Shown: positions 6,766-16,894 of the stretch, one piece after another
Layout: every line of letters begins with the position of its first letter
Position numbering within the stretch: position 1 is the stretch's first letter
Assembly: GCA_003599415.1 (NCBI GenBank)
Contig: QZKB01000030.1
Coordinates: forward strand, 1 to 42,151
DNA: 42,151 bases
Direction of reading: 5' to 3'
Origin: Ignavibacteriales bacterium
Lineage (GTDB): Bacteria > Bacteroidota > Ignavibacteria > Ignavibacteriales > SURF-24
Translations under genes and position numbers: made by a program
Notes under the pieces: generated by a model
Database searches by the model: none
Told to the model about the DNA's origin: nothing
Seen by the model: the letters and a program-made list of their open reading frames with translations, nothing else

Positions 6766-9117
6766 ATGAAAAAAGGGAAGGGCTTTCATTTATTTTTATT
6801 ATTACTAATTATTTTAATTTCATTCTGTGCTGTTATTCAGGCAAAAGGTTCACTCGATAGTCTTCGTACACTTGTAAAGAATTCTAAGGGAAGCGCTAAA
6901 ATTGAACATTCTATTGCTCTTGCCAGGAAGTTAATTGAGTATTCAAAAATAACTGAAGGTTTATCTGTTGCCGATAATATTTTAACTGCCGCAAGAAAAA
7001 ATAAAAATACCAGGCTGCAGCTTCAGGCTTATTCTATAATTTCAAGAGGATACTTAATTGCAGGCGATATTAAATCTGCAATAACCTACGGCGATTCAAC
7101 AATGCGGCTTGCACGTAAAACTAAAGATAAATACGGACTTGGACTTGCTTACCAGTCTTATGGTCCACCGCAGATGTACATAGGTGATCTGCAGACCGCG
7201 ACCAATATGCTTGATAGCAGTTTGATAATTTTTACGGAAAATGATTATCCGATTGAGAGGGGAACATCCTGTTTACTTATGGCTTCCAGCCTTGCAACAA
7301 CAGGGCAGGCAGAAGCAAGCTTTCCATTTTTAGAAGAGGCTAAAAGACTTTTCCAAAAGAGCAATGATTATTATAAAGCTTCAACTGTTGATCTGAACAT
7401 CGGGCTGATACGGGGTACAATCCTTGGACAGTACGAGGACGCAATAAAAATCTCACTTAAAGTATTGCCTTATTTCGAGCACGTGGAAGATTCAATTAAA
7501 ATTGCTACTTGCAAAAATACAATTGCTGCCTGCTATGACGCTATCGGGAATTATGACAAATCAATAGAATATTATAAATCAGCCATTGATCTGATGGAGA
7601 ACAGTGGTAATGTTCTGATGAAAGCAAATTTTTATAATAATCTTGGTGAGGTTTACAAACATAAAAATGATTTTGAAAATGCTTATCAATATTATAAAAA
7701 AGCGCTTGATGTTTTTTCCAAGTACCAGATTCTTGAAGGAATGGCTGTTGCGGAAAATAATATCGGCGAATGTTTCCTTCAACGCGGGGATTATGAAAAT
7801 GCTCTGCTCTATTTCAAGCAATCTCTTGATAAAGTAGATAAAAAAAACGATCACTATAAACTATCTATCCTTTACAAAAATATCGGCAAGATTTACCTGA
7901 GCACAAATAATTTTGCCCAGGCAATTAATTATTTGAATAATTCTGTTTCCGAAGGGAAGGCAATTGGAATACTTGAAGAGGTTTATCCGGCTTATGAAGA
8001 TTTAGCTGAAGCATATGCAAAAAGCGGTGATTACAGGAACGCTTACAAGTATCATAAATTATTCAACGATGTAAAAGATGAATTCACTAAGAAAACCAAC
8101 GCGGAGAAAATTTTAGAAATTGACACTAAGTACCAGACAGTAAAAAAAGAAAAGGAAATTGAGCTACTTAAAAAAAACCAGGAAATACATGAACTACAGT
8201 TATCAAGGCAATTGGGACTTGTAATTGCTCTCGTTTTATTATCTCTTGTAATTGCCGGTTTCAGCATAATTATTTTTAAGCGATACAAAGACAATAAGAA
8301 ATTAAACGCAATTCTTGAAGAACGAAATAAACAGATTGAAACGCGACAAGCCGAATTGAATTTGATTAATCAGCAGCTTACGGAAACAAACAAAAAACTT
8401 TCCGCTTCCGAAAATGATTTGAAACTGCTCAACGCTACAAAGGATAAATTCTTTTCGATAATTGCGCATGATCTTAAAGGACCATTCTCATCATTACTGG
8501 GACTTACTGAACTTATAAATGATAATATTGAAACTATATCATCAGAAGAACTGAAAGAAATGAGCAGGGGACTTTACAAGACCTCAAGGCATGTATATGC
8601 TTTAACAGCGAATCTGCTCGAATGGTCGCGCTGTCAGCTTAATATGCTTAATATAAAACATGAGCAATTCAACTTAAACGAACTTGTGAAAAGTAATGCG
8701 CGCCTTTACACAGATACTATGCAGGCTAAATCAATTACTTTGAAAACAGAATTATGCAGTAAAGCAATAGTAAATACGGATAGGAATATGATAGATTTTG
8801 CACTGCGGAATCTTTTACATAACGCTATTAAGTTTACAAAACATGAAGGTAAAATTAATATTTCAACTGCTGTTGAAAAGAATTTCCTTAAAGTAGAAGT
8901 ATCCGATACTGGAATTGGAATTCCCGAAGAGGCACTTGATAATTTGTTTAAGATAGAATCCACTTTTACTACATCGGGTACGGCAGAAGAAAAGGGTACC
9001 GGATTAGGTCTTGTACTGGTACGTGAGTTTATAGAAAAAATAGGCGGAAAGATTTTTGTTAAAAGTAAAGTGAACTACGGAACGACCTTTACTTTTACAG
9101 TACCGATAACGACTTAA
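6766..9117 (+). CDS. Sensor histidine kinase with TPR sensor region
   Basis: A membrane-bound two-component kinase of 783 residues. A signal sequence (FHLFLLLLIILISFC) is followed by about 420 residues of tetratricopeptide repeats, with clear copies such as NNLGEVYKHKNDFENAYQYY and NNIGECFLQRGDYENALLYF. A transmembrane helix lies near residues 483-505, then a coiled coil, a HisKA domain with phospho-acceptor His568 (IIAHDLKGPFSSL), and a HATPase_c domain with NLLHNAIKFT, DTGIGIP and GTGLGL boxes. The TPR part would sit in the periplasm and bind proteins or peptides. There is no receiver domain or regulator gene next to it, so its partner lies elsewhere. The start is taken at ATG 6766, because an upstream TTG falls inside the likely promoter. 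Monocistronic; faces katG tail to tail. Confidence 0.9.
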   Translation: MKKGKGFHLFLLLLIILISFCAVIQAKGSLDSLRTLVKNSKGSAKIEHSIALARKLIEYSKITEGLSVADNILTAARKNKNTRLQLQAYSIISRGYLIAGDIKSAITYGDSTMRLARKTKDKYGLGLAYQSYGPPQMYIGDLQTATNMLDSSLIIFTENDYPIERGTSCLLMASSLATTGQAEASFPFLEEAKRLFQKSNDYYKASTVDLNIGLIRGTILGQYEDAIKISLKVLPYFEHVEDSIKIATCKNTIAACYDAIGNYDKSIEYYKSAIDLMENSGNVLMKANFYNNLGEVYKHKNDFENAYQYYKKALDVFSKYQILEGMAVAENNIGECFLQRGDYENALLYFKQSLDKVDKKNDHYKLSILYKNIGKIYLSTNNFAQAINYLNNSVSEGKAIGILEEVYPAYEDLAEAYAKSGDYRNAYKYHKLFNDVKDEFTKKTNAEKILEIDTKYQTVKKEKEIELLKKNQEIHELQLSRQLGLVIALVLLSLVIAGFSIIIFKRYKDNKKLNAILEERNKQIETRQAELNLINQQLTETNKKLSASENDLKLLNATKDKFFSIIAHDLKGPFSSLLGLTELINDNIETISSEELKEMSRGLYKTSRHVYALTANLLEWSRCQLNMLNIKHEQFNLNELVKSNARLYTDTMQAKSITLKTELCSKAIVNTDRNMIDFALRNLLHNAIKFTKHEGKINISTAVEKNFLKVEVSDTGIGIPEEALDNLFKIESTFTTSGTAEEKGTGLGLVLVREFIEKIGGKIFVKSKVNYGTTFTFTVPITT

Positions 9118-9223
9118 ATTTTATAATTGTATTGGTAATACATTTGGTCGGTTGGAAATTCTTTTAAAGATTTTATTCCTCGATTATTTAATCCTCATTT
9201 TGGTATGATAACTTTCCGGTTAA

Positions 9224-9244
9224 GCGGCAGTGTACTACTGCCGC
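9224..9244. terminator. Hairpin between convergent kinase and katG genes
   Basis: GCGGCAGT (9224-9231) pairs perfectly with ACTGCCGC (9237-9244) around a five-base loop, extended by CCGG on both outer sides. It stands alone in the 173-base gap between two converging genes, so it probably serves as a bidirectional terminator, though U-rich tails are weak. Confidence 0.6.
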
Positions 9245-9290
9245 TGTTGCCGGTTGTTAAATTTAATTTCAGATAGGTAAAATGTTTATC

Positions 9291-11495
<2,205 letters not shown>

Positions 11496-11664
11496 TTAAG
11501 TTATTGATTATTCATTTCAATGTTTTTATTAATATGGATATTTGGGAAAACTCTGGCGGTTTTCAGCTTTCGTTATAGAATTATTAAATCGTGATTCCGG
11601 TAGATGAAGCTGAAAAAAACAGACTTTTTTTAATCTTTCGACTTCAGACAATTTTCAAAAACAA

Positions 11665-12084
11665 TTATTTGTTATTGAAAGTGCCGATTATCTGAAGCTT
11701 TATGTCTTTTACTTTAAAATTGGGAATTTTCTTCTTCTTAAAATATTTCTCAAGAATATCATTTAGTTCATTATCAAAGAAATCTTCTATATGTTCAGTA
11801 TCCTCGCAGTACAAATGGTGATGCTTTTCAAGTATTGCATCGTATCTCATTATATCTTTTTCCGTCTTTACCTTTTTTACCAATCCTTTTTCAACGAAAG
11901 TATCAAGGGTTTTATAGATAGTACCAACAGCAATATTAGGATGATATTTTATTACATATTCTTTTATTTTATCTGCAGTCGGGTGATCCTTCAGGTTGTT
12001 TAAAGCCTCCAGAACAACCATTCTTTGCGGCGTTATCTTAAGATTGCTGTTTTTAAGTTCAATTTTATGTTTTTCTTTTTTCAT
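11665..12084 (-). CDS. perR: Fur-family peroxide-stress repressor, PerR-like
   Basis: A 139-residue Fur-family DNA-binding metalloregulator with a winged helix (LKITPQRMVVLEALN, recognition region NIAVGTIYKTLDTF) and a short C-terminal dimerisation part. Its position just upstream of katG supports a PerR role, in which metal-catalysed oxidation of the regulator by peroxide releases repression. Candidate metal ligands are His34, Asp82 (RYDA), and His88-His90; the Asp at this place is the PerR-like choice. The structural zinc site is nearly absent: only Cys93 remains of the usual two CxxC pairs (LYCEDTEH), and the C-terminal pair is missing. A dyad, AGAATAATTCT, lies 20 bases upstream of its start and may mediate autoregulation. 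PerR rather than Fur is an inference from context and Asp82. Confidence 0.85.
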   Translation of the reverse strand: MKKEKHKIELKNSNLKITPQRMVVLEALNNLKDHPTADKIKEYVIKYHPNIAVGTIYKTLDTFVEKGLVKKVKTEKDIMRYDAILEKHHHLYCEDTEHIEDFFDNELNDILEKYFKKKKIPNFKVKDIKLQIIGTFNNK

Positions 12085-12103
12085 GAATAATTAATACTAA
12101 ATA

Positions 12104-12114
12104 AGAATAATTCT
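12104..12114. promoter_or_regulatory. Candidate PerR operator (AGAATAATTCT dyad)
   Basis: A perfect inverted repeat AGAAT-A-ATTCT, similar in size and AT character to the Per/Fur box core, lies 20-30 bases before the perR start codon. It probably overlaps the promoter and fits autoregulation; there is no direct evidence of binding. Confidence 0.45.
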
Positions 12115-12233
12115 CACTTAGGATAAATAATTTTTTACTAAAGTTCAAGCTTTTATTTTATTTCTGGAAGAACTTTCAGGTATAAATCACAGATGCTTAA
12201 AAATGGTAAGGAGAAAAGAGAAATCAGCAGAGA

Positions 12234-12265
12234 GTAAGGGACAGGAGTTTCTTCCTGATCCTTAC
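12234..12265 (-). terminator. Hairpin downstream of pruA
   Basis: GTAAGG/CCTTAC and inner CAGG/CCTG arms form a stem of about twelve pairs with one wobble and one mismatch around an eight-base loop. It begins 27 bases after the pruA stop codon. On the minus strand the following bases are TC-rich, so it is a plausible terminator for pruA. Confidence 0.45.
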
Positions 12266-12291
12266 TTCATACTTAAAAAAGTGTGGGCTTT

Positions 12292-13845
12292 TTATTTAAC
12301 TTTTTCGCTCATAGCTTTTGCCTGCATAAAGAGAAGGAGATAATCCCTTCCGCCTGCTTTGCTGTCTGTACCGCTCATATTAAATCCACCAAACGGATGA
12401 CCGCCAACCATAGCTCCTGTACATTTCCTGTTAAAGTACAAATTACCAACAAAGAATTCTTTCTTTGCTCTTGCAAGTTTTTCTTTGTTGTTTGTATATA
12501 CAGCTCCTGTTAAACCGTAAATTGTGTTATTACCAATTTCCAAAGCGTGATTAAAATTCTTTGCTTTAATAACTGCAAGCACAGGACCGAATATTTCTTC
12601 CTGCGAAATTCTTGCCATTGGATCAACATCTACTATAACAGTCGGTTTAATGTAGTAACCGTTACCTTCAGCCTTTTCACCACCGCAAAGCAATCTGCCT
12701 TCATTCTTACCAATTTCAATGTATGATAAAATATTTCTTTCTGCGGAAGCATTAATTACAGGACCGGCTTTATAATTCTCTTTTGCAGGACCAACCTGGA
12801 TCTTTTCAACTTCTTCTTTTAATTTGGCAACAAACTTATCATATACTTTTGCATCAACAATTGCTCTTGAGCAGGCTGAACATTTTTGTCCCTGGAAACC
12901 AAATGCAGAAGCTACAACACCAGCAACTGCATCGTCAAGATTTTTAACTTCATTATCAACAATAATACTGTCTTTACCACCCATTTCTGCTACAACGCGT
13001 TTGAGCCATTTTTGACCCGGCTGTACTTCTGCAGCTAATTTATTTATATGAATTCCAACTTCCATTGATCCTGTGAAGGAAACAAATCTTGTTAAAGGAT
13101 GAGCAACTAAAGTATCTCCTACTTCGCCACCTGAACCAGGTAAAAAGTTTAACACACCTGCGGGCAAACCTGCTTGTTTCATTATTTCATAATAAAGTTG
13201 TCCCATCATCGGAGTATCACTCGAAGGTTTTAAGACAATAGTGTTACCAGTTACAATTGCCGCGGAGGACATACCAACTAAAATAGCGAACGGGAAATTC
13301 CATGGTGGAACTACAACTCCTACTCCAAGTGGTAAATATGTTAATTCATTCTTCTCACCCGGCAGGGGAGTAATTGGTTGTTTGTCCGCGTAGCGCAACA
13401 TTTCTCGGGCATAAAACTCCATGAAATCAATTGCTTCTGCAGTATCTGCTTCTGCTTCTGCAAAATTCTTTCCGGCTTCAGTAATCATCCACGCATTTAT
13501 TTCAAATCTTCTTTTCTTCGCAATCTCGGCTGCCTTTAGAAGAATTTTTACTCTTTCAACAGCAGGAACATTCTTCCACTGCTCGAATTTTTTTGCAGCT
13601 GTTTCAATTGCAAGATTAGCCAATTCTTTTGTCCCTTTATAGAATTGGGCAACAACTTCATCTTTATCAGATGGGTTGAAGGAGGTTAATTTTTGTCCTG
13701 TCTGATATTTTTTCCCACCAATGATTATATCATATGTTTTTCCAAGTTTTCTCCGAACTTGTTTGAGTGCGTCATTCTGTACCTTAAAGATTTTCGGGTC
13801 AGAAAAGTTATGATAAGATTCATTTTTGAATGGTTTTAATTTCAT
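12292..13845 (-). CDS. pruA: L-glutamate gamma-semialdehyde dehydrogenase (1-pyrroline-5-carboxylate dehydrogenase)
   Basis: The NAD-dependent aldehyde dehydrogenase that oxidises glutamate semialdehyde to glutamate, the second step of proline catabolism; also called RocA. The 517-residue length and overall sequence match the stand-alone monofunctional type rather than the long PutA fusion. Catalytic residues are visible: general base Glu287 (VVAEMGGKD) and nucleophile Cys322 (GFQGQKCSACSR), plus the cofactor segments VVPPWNFPFA and SFTGS. A GGAG lies just before the ATG. No proline dehydrogenase gene is in the window, so the first step must be encoded elsewhere. The gene stands alone, between an 11-bp tandem array upstream and a hairpin downstream. 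Confidence 0.96.
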   Translation of the reverse strand: MKLKPFKNESYHNFSDPKIFKVQNDALKQVRRKLGKTYDIIIGGKKYQTGQKLTSFNPSDKDEVVAQFYKGTKELANLAIETAAKKFEQWKNVPAVERVKILLKAAEIAKKRRFEINAWMITEAGKNFAEAEADTAEAIDFMEFYAREMLRYADKQPITPLPGEKNELTYLPLGVGVVVPPWNFPFAILVGMSSAAIVTGNTIVLKPSSDTPMMGQLYYEIMKQAGLPAGVLNFLPGSGGEVGDTLVAHPLTRFVSFTGSMEVGIHINKLAAEVQPGQKWLKRVVAEMGGKDSIIVDNEVKNLDDAVAGVVASAFGFQGQKCSACSRAIVDAKVYDKFVAKLKEEVEKIQVGPAKENYKAGPVINASAERNILSYIEIGKNEGRLLCGGEKAEGNGYYIKPTVIVDVDPMARISQEEIFGPVLAVIKAKNFNHALEIGNNTIYGLTGAVYTNNKEKLARAKKEFFVGNLYFNRKCTGAMVGGHPFGGFNMSGTDSKAGGRDYLLLFMQAKAMSEKVK

Positions 13846-13943
13846 AAAAAGCTCCGTTTTTTCCTTTAATATGGATTAAAAATTGTTCTAAAATTAGCTC
13901 TTTAAACCATGATTAGCAAAGGAGAATTCAGGCTGCTTTCAGC

Positions 13944-14042
13944 GGTAATTCAATTGTAATTTAATGGTAACACAATTGTAACTCAGTGGTAATTTGATTG
14001 TCATTGAAGGGTAACTCAATAGTAATTCAGCAGTAGCTAGAT
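13944..14042. repeat. Tandem array of nine 11-bp units
   Basis: Nine consecutive 11-base units with consensus NGTAAYTCAAT run without gaps from 13944 to 14042. Alternate units start with GG or TG, giving a higher-order 22-bp period for the first eight. The array lies 99-197 bases upstream of pruA and 51 bases after the stop of the LolA-like gene. A period near one helical turn would place every unit on the same DNA face. It could bind a protein cooperatively, bend DNA, or be a neutral simple repeat. Confidence 0.7.
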
Positions 14043-14092
14043 ATTGAATCTCACATCTCACGTTTGACTTTTTATTTTACTCATTAACCATA

Positions 14093-14779
14093 CTATTTCT
14101 TTTTCTCTTTGAAGATATCATCAGATAGGCCGGAATTTACTTTATAATTTGAGTAGAAGATTTCTACCGATCCGCGTTCAGTTGTTTTTTGTCCGCTTTT
14201 TTTGTTTGTGTCAAGTTTCTTATTACGTGGATCCTGAATAAATTGCAGCTTCGGTACATCAAGAGAAAAGAGAATTTTTTTTGGAAGCGGATACTGGAAA
14301 TTGTTATCGTACATAAGTTCAATCTGTGTTGAGCCGCCGCGTCTTGCTGTTGATTCAACTCTTCTTACAAGGTTTTTCTCAGCGTCTATCCATACCGTAA
14401 ATAAAATTATTATTGCCGAATCTGAATTTGGTATAACTTTAACAACATGCATCGTTCTGCCGTCAATCTTATCCTGTTTTACATAGATAGCGCTAAAATC
14501 TTTTTCAAGCATTGCAGTAGGTGAAAAGTTAAAAGCCTGCTTTGGCAGCATCGCAAATTCTTTAGAATCCAGTTTTGTTTTATTTGGCTGCTTGAAATAC
14601 ATGGTAGCTTTCATATCAGGCACTTTAAGATATTCCATGTTTACTTTAACCGAAATATCTGCCTTGTAGTCTTTCACCTTTGCAAAACTTGCTTTTACTT
14701 TATTTAAAATTGCATATGGATCTTTTGATTGACCAAATATTAAAGTTGATAAAAACAAATAAAATATTATTCTTTTCAT
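14093..14779 (-). CDS. LolA-like outer membrane lipoprotein-sorting protein
   Basis: A 228-residue secreted protein with signal peptide (MKRIIFYLFLSTLIFGQS). The mature chain begins with a helix (DPYAILNKVKASFAKVKDY) followed by alternating strands such as MKATMYFKQPNKTKL and VVKVIPNSDSAIIILFTVWID. This is the arrangement of the LolA/LolB-like half-barrel that carries lipids or lipoproteins across the periplasm. The C-terminal 40 residues are charged and lysine-rich. It lies 182 bases after the ABC-2 permease on the same strand, separated by several palindromes, so membership of that operon is possible but uncertain. True LolA function is not certain; many paralogues bind other hydrophobic ligands. 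Confidence 0.75.
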   Translation of the reverse strand: MKRIIFYLFLSTLIFGQSKDPYAILNKVKASFAKVKDYKADISVKVNMEYLKVPDMKATMYFKQPNKTKLDSKEFAMLPKQAFNFSPTAMLEKDFSAIYVKQDKIDGRTMHVVKVIPNSDSAIIILFTVWIDAEKNLVRRVESTARRGGSTQIELMYDNNFQYPLPKKILFSLDVPKLQFIQDPRNKKLDTNKKSGQKTTERGSVEIFYSNYKVNSGLSDDIFKEKKK

Positions 14780-14828
14780 AATTATATCCTTGATTCAAAG
14801 AGTAAAGTTAGAACAAGTTATTCTGTTT

Positions 14829-14926
14829 CTTCGACAGGCTCAGAGACCTCTTTTCTAAATCTCAATAAAATTTGCATTCACTAATTAATTGTTTTCTCAG
14901 CCAAAGGCTGATCCCGCAAAGCGGGA
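14829..14926. repeat. Cluster of three intergenic repeat elements
   Basis: Within 100 bases lie TTCGACAGGCTCAGAGACC (about 14830-14848) and two abutting perfect hairpins: TCAGCCAAAGGCTGA (14897-14911) and TCCCGCAAAGCGGGA (14912-14926). Each hairpin has six-pair arms and an AAA loop. Elements of this kind are multicopy palindromes in related genomes. Following the permease gene on the minus strand, they may also act as a transcription stop or RNA-stability element. Confidence 0.65.
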
Positions 14927-14961
14927 CATTTTCCATAAACCATTTTCCATCATATAAACCA

Positions 14962-15801
14962 TCAGCTTAAAATATCTTTTCTTAAAAAGAGAATAAGCGA
15001 GATTAAATACAATCCTAAAATATGACCGCCGAGCACAAGTGCGTCTTTTGCAATGTCGACATAATCAATCGGGTCATCAAAAAATCCAAGCCATCCGTTC
15101 ATGTAATTTGTAAAAAGATAAGGTCTGATTGAAGTAAGTATTTCAACATCAAGTACAGAAAGTATCATGAAAACAATTAAGATTGACATAGCACCGACAA
15201 TCGGGCCAATAGCATTTTCAACTAAAGAAGAAAAGAAAAATGCAATTGAGACAATGACAGACATGCTTAAAACTGCAAAACCATAAGCATACAGAAAACG
15301 CCACCATACATCATACGAAGGAAATACGGTTACACTGCCTTTAAATACGAGCAGTGAACCCGTCCCGAAAAATAAAATACCAAGTCCAAGACTCATAAGC
15401 GCCAGCCAGAATAACAATATGATTGTAGTTATAATTCCGGCAAGATATTTTGCACTTACAAGCTGGAAGCGGGTTATTGGTCTTGTTATAAGCATCCTGT
15501 AAGTACCCGCTGTTGCTTCGCCTGCCATCAGGTCGCCGCCAACAAGAACAACAAGAAAGGGAATGTGAACAAATAAACTTTGCAGTATTAGGTAACCTAT
15601 AAAGTATCCGTTAAGAATATTACCTGAAAAGACAAAAGTATCAGTAATATTCCGCGGGGCAAAACTTGAGCCTTGCTGCTGCGCCATATAAAAGGAAAGA
15701 TGAATGAGCGGTATAAGAACTCCAATTGCCATGAAGCTTATGTAAGTTCTCCACTTCTTAAAAATTTTATAGAGTTCTATAGATATTATTTGAAACATCA
15801 T
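14962..15801 (-). CDS. ABC-2 type transporter permease
   Basis: A 279-residue integral membrane protein with about six transmembrane helices and the ABC-2 landmark LMAGEATAGTYRMLITRPITR in the first cytoplasmic loop (shown as LMAGEATAGTYR then MLITRPITR). Its start overlaps the stop of the ATPase gene by four bases (ATGA), so the two are translationally coupled and form one exporter. Substrates of this type range from drugs and lipids to polysaccharides; nothing nearby fixes the choice. The proximity of a LolA-like gene hints at envelope lipid traffic, but this is weak inference. Confidence 0.88.
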   Translation of the reverse strand: MMFQIISIELYKIFKKWRTYISFMAIGVLIPLIHLSFYMAQQQGSSFAPRNITDTFVFSGNILNGYFIGYLILQSLFVHIPFLVVLVGGDLMAGEATAGTYRMLITRPITRFQLVSAKYLAGIITTIILLFWLALMSLGLGILFFGTGSLLVFKGSVTVFPSYDVWWRFLYAYGFAVLSMSVIVSIAFFFSSLVENAIGPIVGAMSILIVFMILSVLDVEILTSIRPYLFTNYMNGWLGFFDDPIDYVDIAKDALVLGGHILGLYLISLILFLRKDILS

Positions 15802-16718
15802 TTCTGTCCTTCTGTTATGGATAGAAAATACTCTTCGAGAGATCTTGTAGGAACAACTGCGCTTACTGATATTCTATTGTCATTCAGGTATTTGTTCAAA
15901 CCGGCAATTTCCTCTTTATCAAGACTGAAGAAAAAAGTAGTAGATGAACTTGAATTTAATTTTTCCTTCCAGGCAGATTCATTTATGAGTCTTAGCGTTT
16001 CATCTTCTTTATCAACTTCAAATTTTACCGTCATTGTTCCGGAGTTAAGTAATTCCTGTACATCACCTTCAACAATTGTAGAACCTTTATTAATTATTAT
16101 CATCCTGTTTGCAATAATTTCAACCTCTGAAAGAATATGCGATGAGAGAAAAATTGTTTTACCTTTATCTTTACTTAAGTGAATAATTAAATCACGGACT
16201 TCTTTCATACCCTGCGGATCAAGGCCGGTAGTCGGTTCATCAAGAATTATTAGTTCAGGGTCATGAAGTAATGCCTGGGCAAGACCGAGCCGTTGTTTCA
16301 TTCCATGCGAAAAAGTTTTTACCTTGCTCTTGTATCGCTTTTCAAGACCAACAAGTTCAAGTAAAGACATAATATTTTTCTTTGAAACATCGGCACCCGA
16401 AAGTTTTCCAAGTATCTCAAGATTTTTATAAGCAGGCAGGTATAAATAGAAATCAGGTTTTTCAACAATTGCACCAATTCTTTTTAATATCTTTTTCCTT
16501 GATTCCTTAAGCGATTGATTAAAAATATTAATGCTGCCTTTGGTAGGACTTATAAGCGACAGGAGCATTCTTATAGTTGTACTTTTCCCGGCCCCGTTAG
16601 GACCAAGGAATCCGAATACATCACCTTTATGAACATTAAGATTCAGATTATCTACAGCCCTTACTTCTTTGAATTGTTTAGTAAGTCCTGTTACTTCAAT
16701 AATTTTTTCAGAATTCAA
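15798..16718 (-). CDS. ABC transporter ATP-binding protein (ABC-2 partner)
   Basis: A 306-residue ATPase of the CcmA/DrrA type. Walker A is GPNGAGKST (39-47), the signature motif is SHGMKQR (137-143, with H in place of the usual second G-side residue as is common in this group), and Walker B is LIILDEP (156-162), followed by GLDPQG and a switch His in FLSSHILSEVE. Residues 220-306 form the C-terminal extension typical of such subunits. The start is TTG at 16718, supported by a GAGG ribosome site a few bases upstream; no better ATG exists. It powers the membrane partner encoded just downstream. The TonB receptor gene diverges 176 bases away. Confidence 0.92.
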   Translation of the reverse strand: MNSEKIIEVTGLTKQFKEVRAVDNLNLNVHKGDVFGFLGPNGAGKSTTIRMLLSLISPTKGSINIFNQSLKESRKKILKRIGAIVEKPDFYLYLPAYKNLEILGKLSGADVSKKNIMSLLELVGLEKRYKSKVKTFSHGMKQRLGLAQALLHDPELIILDEPTTGLDPQGMKEVRDLIIHLSKDKGKTIFLSSHILSEVEIIANRMIIINKGSTIVEGDVQELLNSGTMTVKFEVDKEDETLRLINESAWKEKLNSSSSTTFFFSLDKEEIAGLNKYLNDNRISVSAVVPTRSLEEYFLSITEGQK

Positions 16719-16894
16719 CGAAACCTCAATCTGTTGAAACTTTTGTTATTCTTTATGCTAAACATCAGAAAAATTTCCGAATATTGTTCTTTATTCACCG
16801 ATATTTTTTTTGTGTTTGCCGATTTATACTATCAAACAACCTCCTTAGTTCTTTTATTTGACACGTAAATTTTTGACATATTAAGGGAGTTTAA

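Noticed and set aside
13944-14042. Possible plasmid-type iterons/origin
   Set aside because: The units are only 11 bp and no replication initiator gene is near; a promoter-region or neutral repeat is more economical.
15673-16182. 169-codon plus-strand open frame
   Set aside because: It is antisense to the ABC-2 permease and ATPase genes, both of which have complete family motifs.
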